Shown: positions 44,181 to 52,213 of the stretch, one piece after another | How the letters are laid out: the number at the start of each line of letters is the position of its first letter | Position numbering within the stretch: the stretch's first letter is position 1 | Position numbers and translations under genes: made by a program | From: an uncultured Clostridia bacterium | GTDB taxonomy: Bacteria > Bacillota > Clostridia > Oscillospirales > Ruminococcaceae | DNA: 62,302 nucleotides | Direction of reading: 5' to 3' | Assembly (NCBI GenBank): GCA_947627455.1 | Contig: CANQWC010000013.1 | Span: 1 to 62,302, forward strand | The notes under the pieces: model-generated | The model's database searches: none | Seen by the model: only the letters and a program-made list of their open reading frames with translations | Told to the model about the DNA's origin: nothing

Positions 44181-46577
44181 TCAGCCGAGGACAACCAAGA
44201 CCTCGTTTTCGGCCTTGAGCTTTGAGGCGGGAACAAGCTCGCCGTCAAGCTTTTCGCCGTTGAGCCTGAGCTCTTTGACGCCCGACTCGACATGGGCCGA
44301 GTTGTCGACGGTGATGTTGAGCTTTTTGCCCCTGAAGAGCTTCTTCATCTTCATGCCGTCCCAGCTTGAGGGTATCGACGGGCTTATGATGAGGCCCTCG
44401 GCGTTCGGGCGCATACCGCAGATGCCCTCGACGCAGCCGACCATAACTGTCGAGCCCGTGCCCGTGAGCCAGTGAACATGCGCCCTGCCCTCATAGGGCG
44501 AGCGGGTCGATTCGACGAACTGCCCGTGAACATAAGGCTCAATGACGCGTATCTCGGCCTTGTCGTTCATCGTTGCGGGCGAGCTCTCGGTGAAATATTC
44601 AAAGGCGCGGTTGCCGTTGCCCAAGAGGGATTCGGCGAGGATCGCCCAGCCCTGAGACTGGCTGAAAATGCCGCCGTTCTCCTTTGTGTCGGGGTTGAAG
44701 ATGTGCATTAAAGCGCCGTCGAAGTAGTGGTCGACATAGGGCGGTTCAAGAAGCTTTACGCCGTATTTGGTGTTGAGGATCCTATGAACGCTCTCCATCG
44801 CGATATTTCCGCGCTCTTTTCCCGCGAAGCCCGAAATTACCGACCAGCTCTGCGGGTTGAGCCACATGTTGGCCTCGGGGTCCTTCTTCGCGCCGACGAC
44901 AACGCCGTCCTCGCGGATTCCGCGGATAAACCTGTCCTCGTCCCAGCACTTTTCCAGAGAAGCGCCGAGCTTTGCCTGAACGTCGTCAAGATAGGCGATG
45001 TACTTGTCGTCTCCCCTGCCCTTTGCCCAGTCTCTCATGAGGCTCATCGCGTAGTAAAGCTGGAACGCGACAAAGGTCGACTCGCCCTTTGCGCCAAGGC
45101 GCAGGCAGTCATTCCAGTCGGCATGAAGCCCCGCAGGCATATCGTGAGCACCGAGGCGCTCCATTGAGAAGTTTATCGCCCTCTTGAGGTGGTCATAGAC
45201 GGTGTCCTCGCCGCCGTTGGCATAGACGATGACCTCGTCAAGGAATCCTATGTTTCCGCTCTCGCCGATGTACTTATAGACCGTCGGGAAGAGCCATAAT
45301 GCGTCGTCTGCGCGGTATGACGGGTGGCCCGTCGCCTGAACGTAGGAGGGCTGGTCGGGGGTGTCCTCATGGCCCGCGTTGTGGTTGAATTTGACGAGCG
45401 GGAGGCCGCCGCCGTTGTCGACCTGAGCCGAGATCATGAAGCGGATCTTATCGGCCGCCATCTCGGGGTCGAGGTGGATAATACCCTGAATGTCCTGAAC
45501 GGTGTCGCGGTAGCCGTAGCCGTTTCTGAGGCCGCAGTAAATAAGCGAAGCCGCTCTCGACCAAGTGAACGTGATGAAGCACTGATAGGCGTTCCAGACG
45601 TTTATCATGTTGTTGAATTCTTCCGACGGGGTCTCGACCTCGAAGTGTTCGAGCTTTTCATGCCAGTATGAGCGAAGCTCCTCGACCTCGGAATCGACGA
45701 TCGCGGTGTTCTCATACTTCGCGATTATCTCTGCCGCCGCCTTTGAATCGCGCTGCCCGAGGATATAGACAAAGGTCTTCTCCTCGTTGGGTGCGAGGGT
45801 GATGTTAGTCTGAAGAGCGCCGCAGGCGTTGGAGTTATAGTTCATCGAGCCGTCGCAGCAGCCGCTCTCGACCGCAATCGGGTTGGAATAGGTCCTGTAC
45901 GGGCCGATGAAGCTGTCAAGGTTTCCGCAGGCGGCGTCGACCTTCCGGCCCGCAAGGCCGAGGAAGCGCTCGCGGTGGTTAGAGCCCGAAGCGTCGCGCC
46001 CCGAGTTTTCGTTGATGTGCTGGATCACGCGGTTGCCCTCGAAGGAAGTTCTCGTGATAAAGAGGGTGTACTGAAGATTGACCTGATCCTGCTCATAGTT
46101 GTTGTCGTTGGTGAATTCGAGGAAGCCGAACACCGAGAGGTTTCTCGGCTTGTCCGAAACATTCTTCACCTTGGCGCGCCAGACCTCATATGTAGCCCCG
46201 TTGGGGACGTAGTATGTGACCTCAGAGGCGATGCCCTTGTATTCGGCGCTCATGACCGAATAGCCCGTTCCGTGCCTCACCTCAGACTTATATTCGTCGA
46301 GCGGCTTGCCGACGGGCTGCCACGTCGCGGACCAGTAATCCTTGAGGTCGTTGTCGCGGATATAGACGTATCTTCCCGGAAGAGCCATCATTGAGTTGAA
46401 GCGGTAGCGCGAGATTCTTCCGTTCGCGCCGCTCTGAACAAAGCTGTAGCCGCCCGCGTTGTTCGAGATAATAGCCCCGTAGGCGGGGGAGCCGAGATAG
46501 TTGCACCACGGCGCGGGTGTATCAGGCCTTGTGATGACATATTCCTTTCTTTTTAAGTCAAAATGACCGTACTGCAT
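44181..46577 (-). CDS. GH94 beta-glycoside phosphorylase (cellobiose/chitobiose phosphorylase-like)
   Basis: Splits a beta-linked disaccharide with phosphate to sugar-1-phosphate plus sugar. It has 798 residues from the ATG at 46577 (MQYGHFDLKRKEYVITRPDT), after AAGGAGG. The N-terminal beta-sandwich has WCNYLGSPAYGAIISNNAGG and WQPVGKPLDEYKSEVRHG; the (alpha/alpha)6 barrel carries LHADWNDCLRLG with the general acid Asp490. The N-terminus looks closest to diacetylchitobiose and cellobiose phosphorylases; the true substrate is not decided. No signal peptide, so it is intracellular. No transporter gene adjoins it. Confidence 0.92.
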   Translation of the reverse strand: MQYGHFDLKRKEYVITRPDTPAPWCNYLGSPAYGAIISNNAGGYSFVQSGANGRISRYRFNSMMALPGRYVYIRDNDLKDYWSATWQPVGKPLDEYKSEVRHGTGYSVMSAEYKGIASEVTYYVPNGATYEVWRAKVKNVSDKPRNLSVFGFLEFTNDNNYEQDQVNLQYTLFITRTSFEGNRVIQHINENSGRDASGSNHRERFLGLAGRKVDAACGNLDSFIGPYRTYSNPIAVESGCCDGSMNYNSNACGALQTNITLAPNEEKTFVYILGQRDSKAAAEIIAKYENTAIVDSEVEELRSYWHEKLEHFEVETPSEEFNNMINVWNAYQCFITFTWSRAASLIYCGLRNGYGYRDTVQDIQGIIHLDPEMAADKIRFMISAQVDNGGGLPLVKFNHNAGHEDTPDQPSYVQATGHPSYRADDALWLFPTVYKYIGESGNIGFLDEVIVYANGGEDTVYDHLKRAINFSMERLGAHDMPAGLHADWNDCLRLGAKGESTFVAFQLYYAMSLMRDWAKGRGDDKYIAYLDDVQAKLGASLEKCWDEDRFIRGIREDGVVVGAKKDPEANMWLNPQSWSVISGFAGKERGNIAMESVHRILNTKYGVKLLEPPYVDHYFDGALMHIFNPDTKENGGIFSQSQGWAILAESLLGNGNRAFEYFTESSPATMNDKAEIRVIEPYVHGQFVESTRSPYEGRAHVHWLTGTGSTVMVGCVEGICGMRPNAEGLIISPSIPSSWDGMKMKKLFRGKKLNITVDNSAHVESGVKELRLNGEKLDGELVPASKLKAENEVLVVLG

Positions 46578-46612
46578 AATAATCCTCCTTATCATAAAAA
46601 GTGGTCAACTTA

Positions 46613-46641
46613 ATTCTAACATTTTAACGCGGTCTTGACAA
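46613..46641 (-). promoter_or_regulatory. Promoter of the GH94 gene
   Basis: Minus strand TTGTCA (46641-46636), a 17-base spacer and TAGAAT (46618-46613). Confidence 0.68.
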
Positions 46642-46692
46642 GGGGGTAACAAAAATTTTTTTGACCTAAAACCCTCGGCTCCCCGTTCGGGT

Positions 46693-47886
46693 CTAATCCA
46701 TTCCCTCGCAGGCCTCAAGCATATTCTCAATGAATATTCCGTAGCCCATCGTCGGGTCGCTGACAAAGACATGCGTCACCGCGCCGACGATCTTTCCGTT
46801 CTGGATTATCGGGCTGCCGCTCATTCCCTGAACTATTCCACCCGTGAGGCTTAAAAGCCTCGGGTCGGTGACTTTGATCACAAGGTTTTTTGTCCTCGCC
46901 GAGTCGCTTAGGCTCAGCTTTTCGATGCTCACCGAGTATTCCTCGGGGGCGCTGCCCGAGACGGTCGTGAGGATAGTCGCGGGGCCCGTTTCGACCTCGG
47001 TTCTGAAGGCTATCGGCATCGCCGAGACGCAGCCGTTGGTATAGTTTATCCTGCCGAATATCCCCTGCTCGCAGTTTTTCATGATGTTTCCCGCCGCAAG
47101 CCCCGAGAGAAATGTGCCGAAGAGCTCGCCCGGGCAGCCCTCGCTGCCCTTGTCGCAGCCCGTTATCGTCACATCGACGATTTCACCCGAGCCGAGAGGA
47201 AGAATGCTCTGAGTGTCGGCGTCGGAAATAGGGTGGCCGAGAGCGCCGAATGTTCCGCTCTCGGGGTCGATGAAGGTCATCGTGCCGACCCCCGCCGAGC
47301 TGTCTTTTATCCAGAGGCCCGCCTTGAATGTTCCCTCGCCCTCGGAAAAAATCGGGGTGACGGTGGTGTCAAACTCCTTTCCGTCGCGCCGAACGGTCAT
47401 GGTTATCGGCTCGCCGTGAGAGTTCATTATTATTCTCGCGAGCCTGTCGGACGAGCTTAAAAGCTCGCCGTTGGCCGAAAGAATACAGTCGCCCGCCTTT
47501 ATGCCCGCGTCGCCCGCGGGTGCGCCGAGGCCCGCGACCTCTTGGGTAGAGACCACCACAACGCCGTCGGTCAGAAGCTTTATTCCGACTGGCGAACCCC
47601 CGGGGATCAGCACGGGGGCGTCGGCAACCGTTACCTCGGCATCTTTTATAGGTATAATCCCGAAGAGCTTTATCGTCGCCTGCTCGACAGCGCCGAAAGC
47701 GTCGGCCGAAGCCTCGACCGCGCCGCTTTTAGCGCTCATGCTCAAAAACCCGCCCATATTCGGAAGCCCCCGCTCCGAAACACAATAGCTGTCGGGAAGA
47801 ACCTCGCCGTAATAACCGACAGCGGCAAATATCGCGAGACAAAGCGCGGCGGCAGCGCCTGTCAGGCGTTTTATAAACCTGTTCAT
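46693..47886 (-). CDS. spoIVB: SpoIVB peptidase
   Basis: Serine protease secreted from the forespore that triggers pro-sigma K processing. It has 397 residues: an N-terminal membrane anchor (about 5-26), a PDZ domain (about 95-190, GAPAGDAGIKAGDCILSANG) and an S55 catalytic domain with the His in FGALGHPISD and the Ser in GGIVQGMSGSPIIQNGKIVG. AVTHVFVSDPTMGYGIFIE is the family end. In line with the spoIIA operon, this supports a full sporulation pathway. Monocistronic. Confidence 0.95.
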   Translation of the reverse strand: MNRFIKRLTGAAAALCLAIFAAVGYYGEVLPDSYCVSERGLPNMGGFLSMSAKSGAVEASADAFGAVEQATIKLFGIIPIKDAEVTVADAPVLIPGGSPVGIKLLTDGVVVVSTQEVAGLGAPAGDAGIKAGDCILSANGELLSSSDRLARIIMNSHGEPITMTVRRDGKEFDTTVTPIFSEGEGTFKAGLWIKDSSAGVGTMTFIDPESGTFGALGHPISDADTQSILPLGSGEIVDVTITGCDKGSEGCPGELFGTFLSGLAAGNIMKNCEQGIFGRINYTNGCVSAMPIAFRTEVETGPATILTTVSGSAPEEYSVSIEKLSLSDSARTKNLVIKVTDPRLLSLTGGIVQGMSGSPIIQNGKIVGAVTHVFVSDPTMGYGIFIENMLEACEGMD

Positions 47887-48023
47887 TGAAATATACCGTT
47901 CCTTTCAGTTTGGTTCATGTTGCGCTGATATTTTTTGCAGGCGATAAAAAAATACACCGCCCCGAAAGTAAGTATTATTTTCTTTGTCAAAATCGCGGAC
48001 AAAAGATGACAGTAAAAAAGGTC

Positions 48024-48052
48024 TTGAATGTTGCGGCGGTATTTGCTATAAT
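48024..48052 (+). promoter_or_regulatory. Promoter of the DUF2500-like gene
   Basis: TTGAAT (48024-48029), a 17-base spacer and TATAAT (48047-48052). Confidence 0.75.
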
Positions 48053-48139
48053 AGTATCGGCGCACACCGAAACTATGGTTTGCAATATCCTTTCGGTTAT
48101 TCGCCCGAAGATTTTTTCGCGAAGGGAGACTGTTAAAAA

Positions 48140-48514
48140 ATGGGCGAAATTCTTTCGCTTTGCGCATTTCTTGCCGTTCTCGGGCTGTTTTTGTATATGT
48201 CGGTCGGAAGCGTAAGGTCAATGATCTCGCGAAAAAACACCCCCGATAAGACCGTCGCCGCAAAGGTTGTCTCAAAAGCCGAAGAGGTCGGTCAGGGCGA
48301 GTTTAAAAAGGACGGGCTGCGGCTCGGCAAAAAGACGTATTCGGCGGTGTTCTCGGCCGACGGCGAAGAGCTTGAGTTTCAGCTTTTAAAAAACGAATAT
48401 GAAAATCTTGAAGAGGGCGAGAGCGGCTTTCTGACCTATCGCGGAAAGGCGTTTTTGGGGTTCTCTCGCGACGGACTTATCACGGAGGAAAATAATGAAA
48501 CGCAGACCCGATAA
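48140..48514 (+). CDS. DUF2500-like membrane-anchored protein
   Basis: 124 residues. One N-terminal membrane helix (about 4-22), then a small beta-rich domain (KKTYSAVFSADGEELEFQLL, YENLEEGESGFLTYRGKAFLGF), which matches the DUF2500 pattern. Function unknown. Its 3' end overlaps the next gene by 20 bases. Confidence 0.78.
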   Translation: MGEILSLCAFLAVLGLFLYMSVGSVRSMISRKNTPDKTVAAKVVSKAEEVGQGEFKKDGLRLGKKTYSAVFSADGEELEFQLLKNEYENLEEGESGFLTYRGKAFLGFSRDGLITEENNETQTR

Positions 48515-48965
48515 AGCTGTTCACAAGGTTGTAAAAGTTGCCATGACGCTGATTTTCCTCTGGTCATGCTTTTTCTGGAGCGGCGTCACGGTTCTGAATT
48601 TTTTGATTAACGACACCGATTTTTCATACCTTGCGACGGGGTTTTTGGTCGGCAGCGGGCTTGTTCTCATCTCGCTGATACTCTGCTGGCTGAGGTTCTA
48701 TTTCATACAGATAATCCCCTGCATCGCGGGGCTTATCGTCTATCTTTCCCCCGCAAGGGAGATGATAGACCGCGCCGCGAAGATCGAGGTCGAGTTCAAG
48801 CCGTCGTTTGAGCTCAGATATCTTCCGATAGTAGCTTTCGGGATATTATCCCTCTGTCTTTTCATCGGTAAAATTTACCTTCTGTTCGCCGAGAGGGCGA
48901 AGAAAAGGGAAGAATTTGACAATATGCCGACCGAGAGCGTTCTTGACAAGCACCATGATGAATAG
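48495..48965 (+). CDS. Four-helix membrane protein, unknown
   Basis: 156 residues with hydrophobic segments at about 13-37, 46-66, 68-86 and 110-129, short charged ends and no recognised motif. It begins inside the last codons of the DUF2500-like gene (20-base overlap, GGAGG just before its ATG), so the two products are probably made together and may interact. Confidence 0.75.
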   Translation: MKRRPDKAVHKVVKVAMTLIFLWSCFFWSGVTVLNFLINDTDFSYLATGFLVGSGLVLISLILCWLRFYFIQIIPCIAGLIVYLSPAREMIDRAAKIEVEFKPSFELRYLPIVAFGILSLCLFIGKIYLLFAERAKKREEFDNMPTESVLDKHHDE

Positions 48966-49016
48966 TTCTTCCCGAAATCAAATAAAAATATACCAAAACC
49001 AAAAGCAGGTGATTTT

Positions 49017-49829
49017 TTGAACGCTGATTTAAACAGCCGCCCGATCGGAATATTCGACTCGGGAATCGGCGGGCTCACCGCTGTATGCGAGCTCAGGAAG
49101 ATCCTCCCCTGCGAGGATATAATCTATCTCGGCGACACCGCGCGGGTGCCCTACGGCACAAGAAGCCGCGAGACCGTTCTTAAATACACGGTTCAGGATT
49201 TTGAATTTCTCAAGAGGCAGAATGTGAAATTTTCGATAGCGGCCTGCGGCACGGCCTCGAGCACGATGGTCGGCGAGAGCAGGCTCTTCGGTGAAAGCTG
49301 TACGGGGGTGATTGAGCCCGCGGTCGCGGCGGCCGTCGAGAAAACCGAAAATCAGAGGATAGGCGTCATCGCGACGAGCGCCTCGATAAGAAGCGGCTGG
49401 TATGAGCGGCTTATAAGGGCTGCTCTGCCGAGCGCGAGCGTTTTTTCAAAGGCCTGCCCGATGTTCGTGCCGCTCGTTGAAAACGGCTATACCGCGAGGG
49501 ACTGCGCACCCACCGTCGAGATCGCGAAGGAATACCTGCTGCCCCTGAAGCGCGAGGGAATCGATGTTCTTATCCTCGGCTGCACGCACTATCCGCTGCT
49601 GTCAGAGATCATCGCAGACATTCTCGGCAGCGGGGTCGCGCTGATATCATCGGGCGCCGAGGCGGCAAGGTTCGCAAAAAATGCCCTCGCCGAAAAAGGG
49701 CTTCTTCGGCAGGGGCGAGAGGGCAAGGTGAAATTCTTCTGTACCGACAGCCCCGAGCTTTTCAGGGAATCTGCGGCGCATTTTCTTGACATCGGCGGAA
49801 TCGAGGTCGAAAGGTGCAGCGTCGAATAG
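49017..49829 (+). CDS. murI: Glutamate racemase
   Basis: Supplies D-glutamate for peptidoglycan. 270 residues from a TTG at 49017. IGIFDSGIGGLTAVCELRKI and YLGDTARVPYGTRS open the protein. The two catalytic cysteines are in AACGTASS (most members have CNTAS, so Asn is Gly here) and LGCTHYPLL. The stop codon is the first base group of a family A repeat. A separate unit from the dcw cluster. Confidence 0.95.
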   Translation: MNADLNSRPIGIFDSGIGGLTAVCELRKILPCEDIIYLGDTARVPYGTRSRETVLKYTVQDFEFLKRQNVKFSIAACGTASSTMVGESRLFGESCTGVIEPAVAAAVEKTENQRIGVIATSASIRSGWYERLIRAALPSASVFSKACPMFVPLVENGYTARDCAPTVEIAKEYLLPLKREGIDVLILGCTHYPLLSEIIADILGSGVALISSGAEAARFAKNALAEKGLLRQGREGKVKFFCTDSPELFRESAAHFLDIGGIEVERCSVE

Positions 49830-49890
49830 AAGTTAGAGGATAGAAGTTAGAAGTTAGAAAATAATGTGTGCGGAGCGGGCACTCCCCTGA
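49828..49890 (+). repeat. Family A intergenic repeat, copy 4 (partial)
   Basis: Only the short repeats (TAGAAGTTAG, repeated) and the ATAATGTGTGCGGAGCGG end remain; both hairpins are missing. It begins at the murI stop codon. Confidence 0.8.
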
Positions 49891-49914
49891 GTAACACGGA
49901 AATGAGGTAAAACA

Positions 49915-50334
49915 ATGGACGCTTTGATAAAGATAAAGAGTATCCAGAGGGACGGATATAATAACAACAACGAGACCGAGGTCATCACCGCGGGGACGTA
50001 TCGGAAGATAAAATCGGGGTATGAGCTCAGGTACGAAGAGACCGACGCGACGGGCTATGAGGGCTCGAAGACGGTTCTGAAGATTCTTGACGGCTCGAAG
50101 ATAGAGCTGGTGCGCTCGGGTTCGGTTTCTTCCGAGCTTTACATCGAGCGCGACAGGAAAAATTTCTGCCTTTACGGCACGCCCTTCGGCGAGATGACCG
50201 TCGGGGTTCAGGCGAAAAACGTTGAAAGCCGCCTCACCGACATGGGCGGCAAGGTCTCGGCGAGCTATGTTATCGACATAAACTCGGCGCTGGTCGGAGA
50301 TTATGATTTGGAGATAGATGTGAGGTGCTCGTGA
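49915..50334 (+). CDS. DUF1934 (YwiB-like) beta-barrel protein
   Basis: 139 residues, lipocalin-like fold by family. DALIKIKSIQRDGYNN at the start, then LRYEETDATGYEGSKTVLKI, ELVRSGSVSSELYIERDRKN and YVIDINSALVGDYDLEIDV match the DUF1934 pattern. The role is unknown. GAGGT precedes the ATG. Confidence 0.85.
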   Translation: MDALIKIKSIQRDGYNNNNETEVITAGTYRKIKSGYELRYEETDATGYEGSKTVLKILDGSKIELVRSGSVSSELYIERDRKNFCLYGTPFGEMTVGVQAKNVESRLTDMGGKVSASYVIDINSALVGDYDLEIDVRCS

Positions 50335-50454
50335 GGGGGAGAAGCCGAGCAGACCCCGTCGAATTTTCGAGCTAACATAAAATAGAATCGGGGGACAATG
50401 CGTAATTTTCAAGGCTGAATTCAGCAATTTCTAATTCCCTATATTGATTTAATA

Positions 50455-50763
50455 AAAGCGGGGAAACCCTTGCAGGGTTTCCCCGCACCCTTTCCGTGCT
50501 GGCCGCCGAGCTTCGCTCGGCGGCGGGAAATTTTCTCGCTTACGCTCGAAAATCGGGGGAACCCCCGACGAGGGTTCCCCCGCGTCGCAACCGTTCACTG
50601 AACGGATTGCTCCTCCCCTTCCTGCGTTTTATTCATTTTAAAAGAGCACGCTCGGCCGCGTGCTCTTTTTTGAGTGTTTCGCGACTGCGGTCGCGACCAG
50701 AGGCTTCTCGCCTCTGGACTCTCGCCAACCTTTTGTAAAAGGTTGGATCGAAAACTTTTTCTC
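50455..50763 (+). repeat. Family B composite hairpin repeat, copy 2
   Basis: Same module order as copy 1: GGGGAAACCCTTGCAGGGTT hairpin, GCCGCCGAGC/GCTCGGCGGC, GGAAATTTTCTCGCTTACGC, GATTGCTCCTCCCCTTCCTG, AGAGCACGC/GCGTGCTCT, TCGCGACTGCGGTCGCGA, and the end unit CCAACCTTTTGTAAAAGGTT with GAAAACTTTTT. It ends directly at the 3' end of the GNAT gene, for which the end hairpin may act as terminator. The whole gap 50335-50763 holds nothing else. Confidence 0.87.
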
Positions 50764-51180
50764 TTACAGCCTCTTCGTCATGCTCACATGCGGATAGTCC
50801 TGCTCGAAATAGCGCTCGCCCGTGGGCTCGAAGCCGCAGCGGGCATAAAAGCCCGATTTGTCCTCCTGAGCGCCGACGGTCATCGCGCTGCCGCCGAGCG
50901 ACCTCACCTCGTCAAATGCCCGCTCCATGAGAATTCTGCCGAGGCCCTCGCCCCTGCGGATTTTTTTGACCGCAACTCTGCCGACATGGTACGAGCCGCC
51001 GCCCTCGGGATAAAATCTCAGTGTCGCGACCGGCTCATCGCCGTCAAACATCACGATATGTGTCGCGCAGGCGTCGAACTCGTCAAACTCATCGACAAAG
51101 CCCTGCTCGTCGACGAATACTTCCTGACGAATCGCCGCCGATTCACTCGGCACGCCGTTTTTGAATACTTTGAAGGTCAT
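50764..51180 (-). CDS. GNAT-family N-acetyltransferase
   Basis: 138 residues. IRQEVFVDEQGFVDEFDEFDACATHIV is the ElaA/YjcF-type start, VGRVAVKKIRRGEGLGRILME the acetyl-CoA site, and FYARCGFEPTGERYFEQDYPHVSM the C-terminal end. Substrate unknown. Its ATG overlaps the stop of the preceding gene (ATGA). Confidence 0.92.
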   Translation of the reverse strand: MTFKVFKNGVPSESAAIRQEVFVDEQGFVDEFDEFDACATHIVMFDGDEPVATLRFYPEGGGSYHVGRVAVKKIRRGEGLGRILMERAFDEVRSLGGSAMTVGAQEDKSGFYARCGFEPTGERYFEQDYPHVSMTKRL

Positions 51181-51917
51181 TTCTTGCTCCTCTTCTGATA
51201 GTAGGGGTAGGGGCTCTCGTTGGCCTTTGCGCGCTTTTCTTCAAGCTTCAGGCCGTAGATGAAGAGTATCACGCTCACGACAAGCGCAGCACCGAACGGT
51301 ATCGCGACAAACCAATAGCCGACGGTGTCGCTTTTTTTCGGCAGAGGGCCGAGCTTAAGCGTGTAGTCAAGCTTCTTCATTTTGCTGAGGTTGAGGGTCG
51401 AGATGCCCTGAGAAAACAGGCTCGCCTCCGAGGAATCCATATTCTTGAATCTTCCCGAGAGGTCCTCAAACGCGCTGCCGATATAGCCGCCCTCGGGGTC
51501 TTGGGCATAGGACAGGAATGACGAGATCACCTGCTGAATTGCCGAGTCCATATCCCGCGGAGCCTCTACCAGCGTGAGATACTGCTCGCCGTCGGCGCCG
51601 TCGGTATACATCAGATAGTAGAAATAGGTCGCCGCCTTTTCGCTTTCGGCGATGTGGCCGAGCTTCGCGAGAAATTTATATGCGCTGCCCTGAACATACT
51701 GGCCGTTGAGATCGCCCGAAACATTCAGCCCCGAAAGGTCGCAGATATTTTCCGCCTCTTTGCAGTTTGAGTAGACATTTATCATGCCGATCACCGTGAG
51801 GACAAACACCAGCCCCGAAATTATCGCGACGGCAAGCTGGGAATAAATTCTTCCGCCGCTGAGAAATTTTTTAAGCTTTGTATCCTCAGTCTCGGAAAAG
51901 ATTTCATCGTTTTTCAT
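51177..51917 (-). CDS. Membrane protein with large outer domain, unknown
   Basis: 246 residues. Membrane helices at about 26-48 and 204-225 bracket ~155 residues that should face outside (YVQGSAYKFLAKLGHIAESE within). The C-terminus is short and basic (KRSKK). I recognise no family. It is first in a two-gene operon with the GNAT gene. GGAG precedes the ATG. Confidence 0.8.
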   Translation of the reverse strand: MKNDEIFSETEDTKLKKFLSGGRIYSQLAVAIISGLVFVLTVIGMINVYSNCKEAENICDLSGLNVSGDLNGQYVQGSAYKFLAKLGHIAESEKAATYFYYLMYTDGADGEQYLTLVEAPRDMDSAIQQVISSFLSYAQDPEGGYIGSAFEDLSGRFKNMDSSEASLFSQGISTLNLSKMKKLDYTLKLGPLPKKSDTVGYWFVAIPFGAALVVSVILFIYGLKLEEKRAKANESPYPYYQKRSKK

Positions 51918-51952
51918 TTCTGATGCTCCTTTGAAATTGCGAAAATAAAGTA

Positions 51953-52011
51953 AAATCGCGGTAAAAACCGATACCGCGATTTATTATATCACACTTTTCG
52001 GCGATAGTCAA
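51953..52011 (-). promoter_or_regulatory. Promoter with hairpin at the RNA 5' end
   Basis: Minus strand TTGACT (52011-52006), a 17-base spacer and TATAAT (51988-51983). An 11-base stem, AAATCGCGGTA with TACCGCGATTT (51953-51982), lies at or just after the expected start point and is followed by a T-rich run. It could stabilise the message or act as an early terminator. Confidence 0.72.
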
Positions 52012-52026
52012 TCGGGGAGGGGGGAA

Positions 52027-52150
52027 GATGTGGCCGAAGCGGCCACATCAAGAGGACAGATATTAGAAGTTAGAAGTCAGAAATTCAAGGTGTCGCCTGC
52101 GGCGACGGTTTCAAATATTGAGGATAATGTTTGCGAAATGGACACTTCCG
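52027..52150 (+). repeat. Family A intergenic repeat, copy 5
   Basis: GTGGCCGAAGCGGCCAC hairpin, ATTAGAAGTTAGAAGTCAGA, TTCAAGGTGTCGCCTGCGGC with GAC, and GAGGATAATGTTTGCGAAAT. It lies just upstream of the 51983 promoter. Confidence 0.88.
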
Positions 52151-52213
52151 GGGGAAATGGGAGGAGAAATAGTGGCCCGAGGTTTCTGAAAAGGCACACC
52201 CACACCTCACGCT

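Noticed and set aside
49828-49865. CRISPR-like run of AGAAGTTAGA units
   Set aside because: Units are 7-10 bases with no spacers and recur as part of family A at other places. No cas genes exist in the window.
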